A DNA stretch of 28,211 nucleotides, from the IMG/VR virus record IMGVR_UViG_3300035666_000129, positions 1 to 28,211 of that record, one strand, 5' to 3'. The notes under the pieces were generated by a model. That model made no database searches. It was not told the origin of the DNA and saw only the letters and a program-made list of their open reading frames with translations. This stretch comes from a virus. Below, piece by piece: positions 14,247-23,999 of the stretch (within the stretch, counting starts at the first letter, position 1; each line of letters begins with the position of its first letter). The position numbers were made by a program, and so were the translations under genes.

Positions 14247-17200
14247 ATGTCCGGAGGTGGTAAGGATATAAAAATAGGGGACGATAAACGCAGAATATCG
14301 ATCGTCCCCAGTAATCAACAAGACTTATATAATATATCAAACGGTGAACTTTTAACTGATGAATTTGGTAATACTTTAATTACTGAAGTTGATACTTATT
14401 ATACTCTAGATGCAAGCAAAAAAAGATCAACCTCAATTGTTTTTAATGATCGTGATGCAGCATATACTAGACTTCAATTTCGGCAAGTTGGTATTGTAAC
14501 TGCAGTTTATGGTGATTTGGATGTTGATGTTTCTACTGGTGTCGGTACAACAGGTGGTGGAACAGTAGGATTTGGAACCACTGTTGCAGATGCAGTTGGT
14601 ATTGCTGTTACTCTTGCAGAATATCCATATCTAGAAGTTAGAGTTGTTGATAGAGTTACTCTGCAGGGAAATAAAATTTATTTTGATAGTTCAATTTCAA
14701 ATTTAGATGTAAGAGTTGGGGACCAAATTGACGGTCCTGACATTCCTGATGGTACTTTTATTTCAAGAATCGTTGGTCTTGGTAATACATACACGGCATT
14801 CTTATCTAATAATATATCATCATCTCAAGTTCAATCTGCTCAAGTATTAATTAAAAGGGCAACAGAGACAACAAGAAAGTCTGATGTAATTTGGAAGATT
14901 GAAGAGCAATTCAAAGAACAAAGTGAAGTTAGTACAACATTACTTGGTGTCAATCGCTCAGAAGTTCAATTAGCTTTATTTTCAAACGTTTCATCTTATG
15001 GACTAGATCCTGATGAATTTGAATTTTATTCATATGATGCTGGAGTTAGTTTTGGTTCTTGGGATAATAGGGGAAATGAAATTTATGGAAATCGTTATGA
15101 TGCAACGAGAACTGAAGAAATTCAAGAATCTGCAATTAAAATTACTGCGTTTCCTGTACCATATTCTTTTCCCTTTGGACCAAAGTTTGAAAAACTAGGA
15201 TTGTATAACAATACACTCTTTAGTCAATATATAACTTTTATTCAACTAGGAAACGATCTTTATAATTACTTCAATGGTGCAGGTGGAACAGCATATCCAT
15301 CTGACTGGAAAGATAAGTTCTTATCACCTGCTTTTGCTTATGTTTCTGGAGGAGACGTTGTTTATGCTGCAGGAACTGAAGCAGCATTTAGGCAGATTGA
15401 TACTTGGACTGATACCTGGAGAGATATAAAAGATAGTCTTCTAGTTGATCCTGTAACTGGAAACAATTTTACGTTTACTACAATTATTTTACTTTTGAAT
15501 TATTATGTAGATTCCACTACAACTAGACCTGGATATTCTGATTCTGATCAAAGATATGCATATCTACAATCAAGAAGAGTTTTTAGATATCAGCCTGGTA
15601 GAATTAGTGGATTTACATTTGGTTTAAGATCTTCTACAGAACCTGTTACTGGTATTACTCTAGAATGGGGAATTTCTAACCCAACAGATCAATATGTTTT
15701 TAAAATTGATGCTGGACAGTTTTATATTGTACGCAGAAGTACAATTCCACTTGAAAGCAGTGCTTTAGCAAGAAGTGGTTTAACTATTGCAGATCAAACA
15801 CGTATTGTAAGTGGAGATCCATTTGATGATACTCTATATTGGACTATTCAAATACCTAGAGATAAATTCAATGGTGATCCATTGAATTCAAATGGACCTT
15901 CTGGATATTTGTTGAATCCAGAAAAAGTTACAATGTATAAGATTGAATTTGGTTGGTATGGTGCTATCGGTGCAAGATTCTATGCTTATATTCCTACAGA
16001 TAATGGTGATGCAAGATGGGTAGTTATTCATACATTAGTCATTGAAAACTCTCTAGGTTCTCCTTGTTTACAAGATTCTTATTTTAGATTTAAGTATGCT
16101 CTTAATGTTGCAAACACTGGAGATGTTAGAACACCACAGTACATCTATAAGTATGGTGCTTCTTATTATATTGATGGTGATGATGAAGGAACATCTCAAA
16201 TCTATTCAGCAAGTTCTAAGCAAAGAACAATAAGTTCTTCAAAAGTTAAGTCTCTTCTTGGAGTTACACCGAAAGATTTTATTCTAAATCGTGATGGAGT
16301 TCCGATTCAGAATAAAAAGATTATTGTTCCTACAGAGTTAAATGTTTCCACAGATTCACTAACAGAAGTTAAGGTTGTAACTTGTACTGCCTGCCCAGGA
16401 TTTGGTCACGTTTATACACCAGGAATTGCAAAAACCGAAAGTGGAAGATATTTGGATATTCAATTTAGTGATCCAAATACAATTACAACAGTTGGTGTAA
16501 GTTCTTTTACTGCGGATGATGTTGGTGCTAAGATTATTGCCCCATCAATTTATAATGCTTATATTACAAGTGTGAATGTGAACACTCAAACTGCAACTGT
16601 GAAGGGATTTGGTGGTTTAGCTAGTTTCTCTTTAACTGACCGTAATATTGGATCTCCAAGTAACGTTGTTTATGATCGTGTTCTCGGAATTACAACTACA
16701 ATTGGTATTGGTGTAACATATCCACATCAAATTAGATTAAGTAACTATGATTGTTATGCAGCATCAGACTTTGGATTTACTGGATCTACACTTGAAATTC
16801 AATTCGTGAATCCAAATTCTGGAGACAGTTATGCACACTTTGCAGATTTTCTAATTGGAATTACTGATAAAAAACCTGATGTATCACTTCCTGATACATT
16901 GAACGGATTTATTATTCCTGGAGTTGGTACAACAACAATTCTAGCAAACTCTGATATTCTTTATGGTGAGCATACTCATAGCTATACTGCTGCTGATGAA
17001 GATGGTGTAGAAACTGCTGAGGGTTGGGCTCCACAACAACCGTCAATTCGTATGGGTATTGATTATCGTATTCCATCTCTTGCAAATCCTGCTGGCGGTA
17101 TTTGTTCAAAAGCAACGGTCATTGTTGAAGATCCATTACAGATTCCAAATGCAAATGAATTTAATGTGAACCCACAAACAGGTTTAAGTGATGGAAATCT

Positions 17201-17906
17201 ATATGTTCAAATTCAAGGAACATTTCCAGCAATTGATTACAATGGTGGTCAGATTGCAATTCTGCAAACTGGCGGAACGGTGAATATTACAAATTCAAGA
17301 TTTGTTGGAGTAACGAGTAGTTATTCTTCTGGTGGAGATACTTATTCTTATATTCGAATTGATCAAACGTTAAGTGCTGGGTCCAATTTCACCATTCTAA
17401 TTAGACCTATCAATATAACAGCAGAGGGATCAGTTAACTCAACAAAACTTTATAACTATAATCTATATCCTCTCTATTTGGTTACAAGACTGAGAGATTA
17501 TGCTCAGATAAACAATATCACTGTTAAAGAAACTATCGGAGATTTCCAAAGAACAGTTAGTCCCAAGTGGTATATTCTTGGTAATGCTATTGAAGTTACA
17601 AATGCTGATGGAAATGCTGACACAACTGGAGTTTCACCAACTAACTTTAATGAAATAGCTAGATTATCATCTGCTCTTATTGATGTTCAAAATGAGCAAT
17701 CTTTAAGACCATATACTGAAAGAGACACTCTTTATATTGGAGCAAACTCTACTGAAACCATTGATATGGGAAAAATATTTGGTCCAGAGAAGAGAGTTAT
17801 TACACCAGATAACAACAATCTTGAAGCAACTTTTATTACTGCTAAAAAGATTGATGGTGGTGGAAGTGGAACTGCTGAAGTTAGTCTTAACTTTAAAGAA
17901 CAATAA
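14247..17906 (+). CDS. Virion structural protein (1219 aa), paralogue of the previous gene
   Basis: A strong Shine-Dalgarno, GGAGGA (14231-14236), lies inside the end of the upstream gene, 10 bases before ATG 14247. The N-terminal 220 residues have no counterpart in the paralogue (MSGGGKDIKIGDDKRRISIV). The shared blocks follow: QSEVSTTLLGVNRSEVQL (about 227), RYQPGRISGFTFGLR (about 445), VTMYKIEFGWYGAIGAR (about 561), ARWVVIHTL, YGASYYIDGDDEGT (about 635), and an end in FKEQ. The region after about 650 includes a cysteine-containing VVTCTACPGFGHVYTPG stretch and a His-containing GEHTHSYTAADED stretch. It is a large beta-rich virion protein; the pair probably occupy related positions in the tail or fibres. 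Confidence 0.85.
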   Translation: MSGGGKDIKIGDDKRRISIVPSNQQDLYNISNGELLTDEFGNTLITEVDTYYTLDASKKRSTSIVFNDRDAAYTRLQFRQVGIVTAVYGDLDVDVSTGVGTTGGGTVGFGTTVADAVGIAVTLAEYPYLEVRVVDRVTLQGNKIYFDSSISNLDVRVGDQIDGPDIPDGTFISRIVGLGNTYTAFLSNNISSSQVQSAQVLIKRATETTRKSDVIWKIEEQFKEQSEVSTTLLGVNRSEVQLALFSNVSSYGLDPDEFEFYSYDAGVSFGSWDNRGNEIYGNRYDATRTEEIQESAIKITAFPVPYSFPFGPKFEKLGLYNNTLFSQYITFIQLGNDLYNYFNGAGGTAYPSDWKDKFLSPAFAYVSGGDVVYAAGTEAAFRQIDTWTDTWRDIKDSLLVDPVTGNNFTFTTIILLLNYYVDSTTTRPGYSDSDQRYAYLQSRRVFRYQPGRISGFTFGLRSSTEPVTGITLEWGISNPTDQYVFKIDAGQFYIVRRSTIPLESSALARSGLTIADQTRIVSGDPFDDTLYWTIQIPRDKFNGDPLNSNGPSGYLLNPEKVTMYKIEFGWYGAIGARFYAYIPTDNGDARWVVIHTLVIENSLGSPCLQDSYFRFKYALNVANTGDVRTPQYIYKYGASYYIDGDDEGTSQIYSASSKQRTISSSKVKSLLGVTPKDFILNRDGVPIQNKKIIVPTELNVSTDSLTEVKVVTCTACPGFGHVYTPGIAKTESGRYLDIQFSDPNTITTVGVSSFTADDVGAKIIAPSIYNAYITSVNVNTQTATVKGFGGLASFSLTDRNIGSPSNVVYDRVLGITTTIGIGVTYPHQIRLSNYDCYAASDFGFTGSTLEIQFVNPNSGDSYAHFADFLIGITDKKPDVSLPDTLNGFIIPGVGTTTILANSDILYGEHTHSYTAADEDGVETAEGWAPQQPSIRMGIDYRIPSLANPAGGICSKATVIVEDPLQIPNANEFNVNPQTGLSDGNLYVQIQGTFPAIDYNGGQIAILQTGGTVNITNSRFVGVTSSYSSGGDTYSYIRIDQTLSAGSNFTILIRPINITAEGSVNSTKLYNYNLYPLYLVTRLRDYAQINNITVKETIGDFQRTVSPKWYILGNAIEVTNADGNADTTGVSPTNFNEIARLSSALIDVQNEQSLRPYTERDTLYIGANSTETIDMGKIFGPEKRVITPDNNNLEATFITAKKIDGGGSGTAEVSLNFKEQ

Positions 17907-17912
17907 TAAATA
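17905..17912 (+). promoter_or_regulatory. T4-type late promoter motif (AATAAATA)
   Basis: AATAAATA overlaps the stop codon of the 1219-residue gene and lies 18 bases before ATG 17931 of the collar protein, the usual late-promoter spacing. Confidence 0.55.
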
Positions 17913-17930
17913 AAGAAAAAACAAATTATA

Positions 17931-18443
17931 ATGGCAACTCGTAGACCTTTAATTGTTAATTCTGCTGCAAATCAGATACAGGAACTGACAGATTCTGATG
18001 GGCTAGTTGGAAATGGAACGATTCCAATTGGTGGTATTATTATGTGGTCTGGTTCTATTGCAAGTATTCCCACAGGATGGGCACTTTGCAATGGTTCGAG
18101 TGGAACTCCAGACTTAAGAAGTCGTTTTATTGTAGGTGCAACCAGTGACGCTTCTACTGGAGTTACATTTAATGCTGATACTGGCGCTGTAAGTGGAGCA
18201 TATGCACCTGGAAATACTGGTGGTGAAACTGCTCATCAACTGACAACTGCTGAGATGCCATCTCACAGTCACCAATTATCTAGATATTCTGGAAATAATA
18301 ACGTTAATAGTCAATCTGGTAGATATGCTCTTGCAACCACTAATGATATTGGACCAGATTCTACCAATAGTACCGGTGCAGACGACTACCACGAAAACAG
18401 ACCCCCATATTATGCGCTTGCATTTATTATGAGGACCATCTGA
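17931..18443 (+). CDS. Phage tail-collar domain fibre protein
   Basis: This 170-residue protein carries the phage tail-collar domain at about 31-70: IPIGGIIMWSGS, IPTGWALCNGSSGTPDL and RSRFIVGA. The N-terminal NSAANQIQELTDSDGL is a short segment often found in front of such domains and probably mediates docking. The C-terminal half includes HQLTTAEMPSHSHQ, whose clustered histidines often bind metal in short tail fibre tips, and ends with PPYYALAFIMR, a standard ending of this family. Length is typical of compact collar proteins. It lies in the late operon between the large paralogues and the LRR fibre, and ends one base before the next gene. A role in fibre tips or host attachment is likely. 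Confidence 0.9.
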   Translation: MATRRPLIVNSAANQIQELTDSDGLVGNGTIPIGGIIMWSGSIASIPTGWALCNGSSGTPDLRSRFIVGATSDASTGVTFNADTGAVSGAYAPGNTGGETAHQLTTAEMPSHSHQLSRYSGNNNVNSQSGRYALATTNDIGPDSTNSTGADDYHENRPPYYALAFIMRTI

Positions 18444-18444
18444 T

Positions 18445-20859
18445 ATGGCAATTACTAATCCAAAGTTATTTGGTTTAAATGTATTAAGCTTTCTCTCTGA
18501 TGTTCAGGATAGAAATACCTCACTTGTTTCCTTAAATCTTCCACCACTTGATCTTGATGTTATCAGAGGATCTCAGAATGCTGGTGCAACAAGAGGTGAT
18601 TGGATTAGTCTTTCTAGATTAACAAATCCTCTGTATAAAACTCTTGATCGCTTTTATTATGACTCTCAATTATATTCTTCAATTTTAGATTCAAAAGCAG
18701 GAACTAACCGAACTTTATTTGGAAATATTGTTCTAAACGGTGCATTAAGTGGTAATGCAATTCGTTATCGTTATCTTGATGGAACAGGACCTTCTGCTAC
18801 GGTTAAAATCGCAGATATTTCAACATCAAGAGTCAGTGCTTGGAGTTCAAGTGCTTCTCCGGTATTAGACACATCTCCAATCTCTTATGGTGCAAGAGTT
18901 GGAATTATCACTGGTGGATTGCTGCAATTTTCAACTCAGTCTCCAAGTGTAAGTGGTCCAAGACTTCAAACAACTCTAGTTCCTCAAGCAAAAGAATTCG
19001 ATTCAGAATTTCCTACACATAAAATAATGTGTAACATTGATGGAAGAACAATATCTCTTTATGCAATGAAAGGTATTCCCGTTGTATTCACGGGGTTCTT
19101 TAGAAATCTTGATGCAAATATTCAACTCACATCTTTAATTAATAATACTCCAGCAAGTTGGAAAATTGTAGATACAGATAACGCAAATTCCTTCACAAGA
19201 TTTCCAAATCAAGGATCGACAATTCGTTATCGTTCTGCAATTTCAAAAGAAAGATATATTCAGTTTTATTATAATCCCGATAATGTTTCATCTGTAACCA
19301 TTAACTCCGCAAATATTTCAAGTATACCTGCAGTTAAGTTTCAAAATTTAACTAGTTTTAATCTTGCAAGCAATAGTATTGCTAATTTTCCAGACTTAAC
19401 TTTTGTTACACCTAGTTTACAAAATTTATTTTTAAATCAAAATCCTTTTTATCTAAGTGAGACTTCAACAGAAAGAAGTTTAAATTCAAATATTGTTTCA
19501 AAGATACCAACAGGACTTAAGAATTTAACACTTGGTGGAACATTTTATGGATCTATCCCACAAAATTTAATTAGTAATCGTTTCACAACACTTACAACTC
19601 TAAATCTATCAAGAAGTAGTGGTCCATATTTTCATCCAGATAATGATGATGCAAATTGTACTCTACCAAATGTTCCAAATACCTGTGAAACTTATAATGT
19701 TTATGGCAATGATTTCAGAGCATTTGGGACAACAAGCGGAAGTTCTTATAATGTTAAAGATCTTACAAATCTAATTTCACTAGATTTGGGTGGGAATTAT
19801 TACTTAACTGACGCTGGATTTAGTTTATCATCTTCAAATACAAAAATTCAATATGTAAGTATCTACAATACTGGATTACCTTGCCCAGATTTAAGTGCAA
19901 AAACATCTTTAACTACATTTTATGCACATTATTGTAGAAATATTGGAAGTATCTTCACAGGTAGCAACGTCTATAAGTTTAATGGTTGTAGTTCATTAAG
20001 TACTTTATATTTTTATAATTCGCCATTGACTGGTGCAATGCCAAAATTCACGAATACAAGTCTTTCTTATGTTGAACTTAGATATACATCACTGACTGGT
20101 GGAGATATAAGTGGCGACACTAGTTATGTAATTCCAGAAAAGACATTTGAATTATCACCAAATATTCAATATTTCCTACTTCAGTCAGGTAATTTATTAA
20201 CGACACCAATTCATCCAAACGCTTTTTCTTATACTCCAAATCTATATTATCTTTGGTATATTTCTTATGGTAGAACAACAGGTAACTTCCCAAGTCTTGC
20301 CGCTTGTTCGAACTTAACCTATCTTGTACTTCATTACAATAACTTTAGTGGAAATGTACCTAATTTTGCAGCAAATAGAAATATCTACTACGCAGATTTA
20401 AGTTATAATGCTTTTAGTGGAACAATACCTGCATATAAGAACCTTTCTGGATTAACATATCTTTATCTTTATAATAATCAATTCACGACCTTACAGAAGT
20501 TTGAAAATCTTCCTTACTTATATTATTTTTATGCTCATAATAATTTAATTTCTGGGCAAATTCCAGATTTCACAGGATGCCCAAGATTATACTATTTGAT
20601 TCTTTTTAATAATCGATTCACAGATTATGCTCCTGGCGCATTTGCACAAATTTATAACATTAGATATATTGATATTTCTGGAAATAATCTAACTCAGCAA
20701 GCGATAAATGCGATTATTTCTGATTTGTTCACTAACTATACTGCTGTCAATCGTCGTGGAGTTACAATTAATTTGCGTGGTAATGCTCTTCCAAGTGGCA
20801 TATCCTTGGATAGAATTGAATTCTTAAGATCTAGAGGTTGGAGTATCACTTACGAATAA
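18445..20859 (+). CDS. Fibre protein with C-terminal leucine-rich repeats (804 aa)
   Basis: Residues 1-270 form a virion-anchor region recognisable from cyanophage fibre-like proteins (FGLNVLSFLSDVQDRNT, LDLDVIRGSQNAGATRGDW, LFGNIVLNGALSG, IADISTSRVSAWSS). From about 282 to the end are leucine-rich repeats with the pattern LxxLxLxxNxFSGxIP, for example LVLHYNNFSGNVPNF, ADLSYNAFSGTIPAY and LYLYNNQFTTL. This is the repeat type best known from plant receptor proteins. The last unit ends with DRIEFLRSRGWSITYE. No signal peptide is present, in keeping with a virion protein. LRRs form a curved binding surface, so a host-receptor-binding role is the natural inference. Repeat number may vary between related phages. 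Confidence 0.88.
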   Translation: MAITNPKLFGLNVLSFLSDVQDRNTSLVSLNLPPLDLDVIRGSQNAGATRGDWISLSRLTNPLYKTLDRFYYDSQLYSSILDSKAGTNRTLFGNIVLNGALSGNAIRYRYLDGTGPSATVKIADISTSRVSAWSSSASPVLDTSPISYGARVGIITGGLLQFSTQSPSVSGPRLQTTLVPQAKEFDSEFPTHKIMCNIDGRTISLYAMKGIPVVFTGFFRNLDANIQLTSLINNTPASWKIVDTDNANSFTRFPNQGSTIRYRSAISKERYIQFYYNPDNVSSVTINSANISSIPAVKFQNLTSFNLASNSIANFPDLTFVTPSLQNLFLNQNPFYLSETSTERSLNSNIVSKIPTGLKNLTLGGTFYGSIPQNLISNRFTTLTTLNLSRSSGPYFHPDNDDANCTLPNVPNTCETYNVYGNDFRAFGTTSGSSYNVKDLTNLISLDLGGNYYLTDAGFSLSSSNTKIQYVSIYNTGLPCPDLSAKTSLTTFYAHYCRNIGSIFTGSNVYKFNGCSSLSTLYFYNSPLTGAMPKFTNTSLSYVELRYTSLTGGDISGDTSYVIPEKTFELSPNIQYFLLQSGNLLTTPIHPNAFSYTPNLYYLWYISYGRTTGNFPSLAACSNLTYLVLHYNNFSGNVPNFAANRNIYYADLSYNAFSGTIPAYKNLSGLTYLYLYNNQFTTLQKFENLPYLYYFYAHNNLISGQIPDFTGCPRLYYLILFNNRFTDYAPGAFAQIYNIRYIDISGNNLTQQAINAIISDLFTNYTAVNRRGVTINLRGNALPSGISLDRIEFLRSRGWSITYE

Positions 20860-20860
20860 T

Positions 20861-21781
20861 ATGGCAATACAGAATCAAGGATTTAGAAAAGATTTAAATC
20901 TAGAAGAAAACACAAACGATACCACAACACTTAACAACTTAGGTGGTGCTGGTATTGCTAATGACCTTAGAATCATTCAGAACAATTTAAGAAACATATC
21001 TACTGTTTCTTATAATAGTCTTTCAACAGGATTCTTTTATTTTGGTGCGTCAAATCAATTTGTATTCACCAATGATGATGTCGTAGGTGTAAGCAAAACT
21101 GTTAATGTCGGTTCTGGAACAACCTTATTCTTTGGTGTAGACTATTTTGTTTGTAATTCTAACGGGCAGAATCAATTTAAACTTTCAACAACTCCATCAA
21201 CATCATCAGTTGGAATTAACACAATCAATGTAAGTTCTGTATCTGTAACAGACTTTTATTTTATTCGAAAAGATGCTGTTCATCAAGAAAACTTAATTAA
21301 TTTTATTCAACCAATCGTTCAAGACACTGCAAACTTTTCTTATACTGGTGCAGGTATTGGAATATTTGATACAGTACAGGCGAATAATGATACTGCAAAT
21401 TATTTGATTGGTAGAAAATATAAAGCAAATGAAAATATAACAACCAGTGTAGATGATTTAAAGTATGAAGGATCAGTGGTTATCAATGATCCAGTCAAGT
21501 TAAATACTGATTCAACAGGTCTTGCAAACGCAAAATCTCCTGGAATTTTTATCGGTAACACACGAGCATTCTCAAGTGATAATAATCCTTGGACTCAAGT
21601 GGGTACTGCACTAAGCACAATGAGTGATTCTGTTTCCGTTGGAGAACTTTATTTTGCAAATGATATTCGAATCACTGGATTTGGCACAGAATCTGCAACA
21701 CAAGTTACCGTTACTTCATTCACTCATAAAATTCCAGTTGTTGTTAACGGAGAAACTTATTATTTGCTTCTACGTACATAA
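20861..21781 (+). CDS. Virion structural / fibre-associated protein (306 aa)
   Basis: The protein begins MAIQNQGFRKDLNLEEN, then TTTLNNLGG. This N-terminal motif recurs in the oppositely oriented 717-residue protein next door (GIRRDRNLSDVSDPTASLNNL), so both probably use the same docking site. The body is beta-rich with FYFGASNQFVFTNDDVV and TTLFFGVDYFVC segments, and the end is VVVNGETYYLLLRT. It begins one base after the LRR gene, and its last 12 bases overlap the end of the converging gene on the other strand. No enzymatic motif is visible. A baseplate- or fibre-linked role is inferred from the late-operon position. Confidence 0.75.
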   Translation: MAIQNQGFRKDLNLEENTNDTTTLNNLGGAGIANDLRIIQNNLRNISTVSYNSLSTGFFYFGASNQFVFTNDDVVGVSKTVNVGSGTTLFFGVDYFVCNSNGQNQFKLSTTPSTSSVGINTINVSSVSVTDFYFIRKDAVHQENLINFIQPIVQDTANFSYTGAGIGIFDTVQANNDTANYLIGRKYKANENITTSVDDLKYEGSVVINDPVKLNTDSTGLANAKSPGIFIGNTRAFSSDNNPWTQVGTALSTMSDSVSVGELYFANDIRITGFGTESATQVTVTSFTHKIPVVVNGETYYLLLRT

Positions 21782-23923
21782 AATTCTAAAAGTTCCTGAT
21801 GGTGTTTGAATTGGCAATCTGCAAGCAGATACGTCAGAAGAACTATAAGTTGTAATTGTATTTGCAATTCCAACTCTAAGAGCATCAAAAACAATATTTC
21901 CAGAATGAATTTTAAGACTTGGTGATGCAGAAACTGTTTCTAGTCCATCTAAAGTAGGGCTAAATGGTGGAGAAGTATCTGTTGGTGGGCAGCATAAAGT
22001 TCTATCACCACTTGCATTTGTAACGGTGAAGTTTGATCCTGAAATCAAACTACGAATTGTTGGTTTATTGATTGTAATACTATTTGCTGTGAAAGATGAA
22101 ATAGTAGTGCCAGAATCAAATTGGAATCCTTGAACAGTCCAACCATTTGAAATTCCTGTGGTGCTATTAACTGGAATTACAGTTGATCCAGAAGAGGTGA
22201 GTGAAGAAACAATCAAACAGGAAGTATTTGCTGGAAGGCAGAAAGCATCAAGTGCGTTATTAATCAATCCTCTTGATTGATAAAAATAAACAGTTGTACC
22301 TGCACCAACTGTCTGTGAAGGAGATATCGTGAATGCAGATGCTGATCCTGTTGTTGTAATTCCAGTGTATGCTTGAACTCCAGAACCAATGATTACCATT
22401 CCAGATTTTAAATTAGTTGTATCACCACTACTTAATGTGAACGATCCAGCACTTCCACTTCCAACTGCTCTTTTAACAAATCCCCGATGATCAATGAAAG
22501 TGAGTGTCTCTGTTCCTGATGCTGTGGCGCTCGTATCTAAAATAACTGAATTATTGATAACAATTTGAGATACTCGTGCGTTTGTTGGAATTGCATTTCC
22601 AAATACATAATTACCAATTTCAATTCCAGATGTATTCGAAATCGTTATAACTTTTGATGAATTAACCGTTGTTCCTGTTGTAGTTGCTTTCGTTATAGCA
22701 TCAAGAGATGTTTTTGGTTGATAGGTAACATCAACTTTTTTAGAAGTTTGAATTCTTACATAATCATTAGAACTTGCTGTTCCTCCGATTGTACCTCCAC
22801 CAAAATTAATTGAATTATCTAAGAAGATTGGAAAAGAACCTTTTGAACTATCACTGAAATCATAATTTATATCATAAAGATATTGATATCTTAAAAATTC
22901 AGTTGATGAACCTCCTGGTCTTCTTAAAAGAAAACTAATATTTCTCTGAGCACTAATAGCATCCACTGACTGTGGAACATAATATCTGAATCGAATTCTA
23001 TATCTTTGATAAGCTTCAAGAACATATGTGGTATAATAAACTTGGGTGCTTTGCCCGATTGTTTTAAAGAAAGTAATATTTCCACTTACATTGGAAGAAA
23101 GTGCATATGTGCTACCAGAAGGTGGTAGAAGTGTTATAATACCACTATCTCTATCATAGGAATCAACAGTTGTTCCAGCAACAATACCCGAAGCAGAGAC
23201 ACTTTGCCCAATACCGATATGTTTTGTATTTGCAGGGCTTGCTAGTGTAATCGTGTTTGTGTCGATAGTACCAGAACCAGAAAAAACACTGGATAAACCA
23301 ACTCTTGATGCCTCTGTGTATGTTCCAACACCAGAAACATATCCTTCAGTTTGAAAATCGACAGTTAACAGTGCGCTTCCATTCACATAAAAAGTATGTG
23401 CTCCTGTATCTGTTGGAATAAAGTATCCTTCCCATTCTACACCACCATTCACGTCAGATGATTCTGGAGTGATTTTTCCACTATAAGTGAATTGCCCAGC
23501 TTCCCAAAAGTTATCAACTTTAAATGGGCTTCCAGAGAAAATATTTGTTGTATTTTCAAAAACTTGAGTTTTATCATAATATTTTGCTGTTAATCCACCA
23601 CCTCCATTAATTCTAGGTTCTCCTGAGAATGATCTAAATCTATCTAAACGATTTTGATATGTAATTCTTGGGAAAAATGATTGAGTAACTCCATTAGAAT
23701 CCGTGAATACTTCTGCACTTCCTATAATCTGCCTATATCCATCGTTTGTTAATCCATTAGAAAAAATATTTCTAATGGGATTTAAGTCTTCTGAAATAAA
23801 CGTTGAATTGGCATCATCAACAAGAGTATCTAAAAGATTATTCAATGAAGCGGTAGGATCTGAGACATCGGATAAGTTTCTATCTCTCCTTATTCCAATT
23901 CTTTTGTATGTCTTTAATGCCAT
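21770..23923 (-). CDS. Virion structural protein with PA14-like domain (717 aa), inverted orientation
   Basis: This is the only real gene on the minus strand. The N-terminus GIRRDRNLSDVSDPTASLNNL matches the anchor of the converging 306-residue protein. Residues about 110-345 look like a PA14 domain (GGLTAKYYDKTQVF, FTYSGKITPESSDVNGGVEW, GYFIPTDTGAHTFYVNGSA, YVLEAYQRYRIRFRYY), split near 195-295 by an inserted beta module. Three further modules with the same pattern follow at about 416-476, 490-548 and 577-635. The C-terminus contains CC and several other cysteines. PA14 domains bind carbohydrate, so a host-surface-binding fibre is a reasonable inference. It has its own late-type promoter motif at 23939-23946. 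Its stop overlaps the neighbour's stop by 12 bases. Confidence 0.82.
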   Translation of the reverse strand: MALKTYKRIGIRRDRNLSDVSDPTASLNNLLDTLVDDANSTFISEDLNPIRNIFSNGLTNDGYRQIIGSAEVFTDSNGVTQSFFPRITYQNRLDRFRSFSGEPRINGGGGLTAKYYDKTQVFENTTNIFSGSPFKVDNFWEAGQFTYSGKITPESSDVNGGVEWEGYFIPTDTGAHTFYVNGSALLTVDFQTEGYVSGVGTYTEASRVGLSSVFSGSGTIDTNTITLASPANTKHIGIGQSVSASGIVAGTTVDSYDRDSGIITLLPPSGSTYALSSNVSGNITFFKTIGQSTQVYYTTYVLEAYQRYRIRFRYYVPQSVDAISAQRNISFLLRRPGGSSTEFLRYQYLYDINYDFSDSSKGSFPIFLDNSINFGGGTIGGTASSNDYVRIQTSKKVDVTYQPKTSLDAITKATTTGTTVNSSKVITISNTSGIEIGNYVFGNAIPTNARVSQIVINNSVILDTSATASGTETLTFIDHRGFVKRAVGSGSAGSFTLSSGDTTNLKSGMVIIGSGVQAYTGITTTGSASAFTISPSQTVGAGTTVYFYQSRGLINNALDAFCLPANTSCLIVSSLTSSGSTVIPVNSTTGISNGWTVQGFQFDSGTTISSFTANSITINKPTIRSLISGSNFTVTNASGDRTLCCPPTDTSPPFSPTLDGLETVSASPSLKIHSGNIVFDALRVGIANTITTYSSSDVSACRLPIQTPSGTFRILCT

Positions 23924-23938
23924 TTCCGTTTTTTCTAT

Positions 23939-23946
23939 TATTTATT
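23939..23946 (-). promoter_or_regulatory. T4-type late promoter motif on the minus strand (AATAAATA)
   Basis: Read on the minus strand, AATAAATA lies 15 bases before the ATG of the 717-residue gene. It supports this gene being transcribed late and separately from the plus-strand block. Confidence 0.6.
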
Positions 23947-23999
23947 GATATGAGGACACTTTAAGAACCGTCCACTGGGTCGCACTAGGGGAGGTTTTC

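Noticed and set aside
4220-21781. Numerous 60-95-residue frames in other phases of the large structural genes
   Set aside because: They are out-of-frame shadows without ribosome sites or recognisable composition, inside well-supported long genes.
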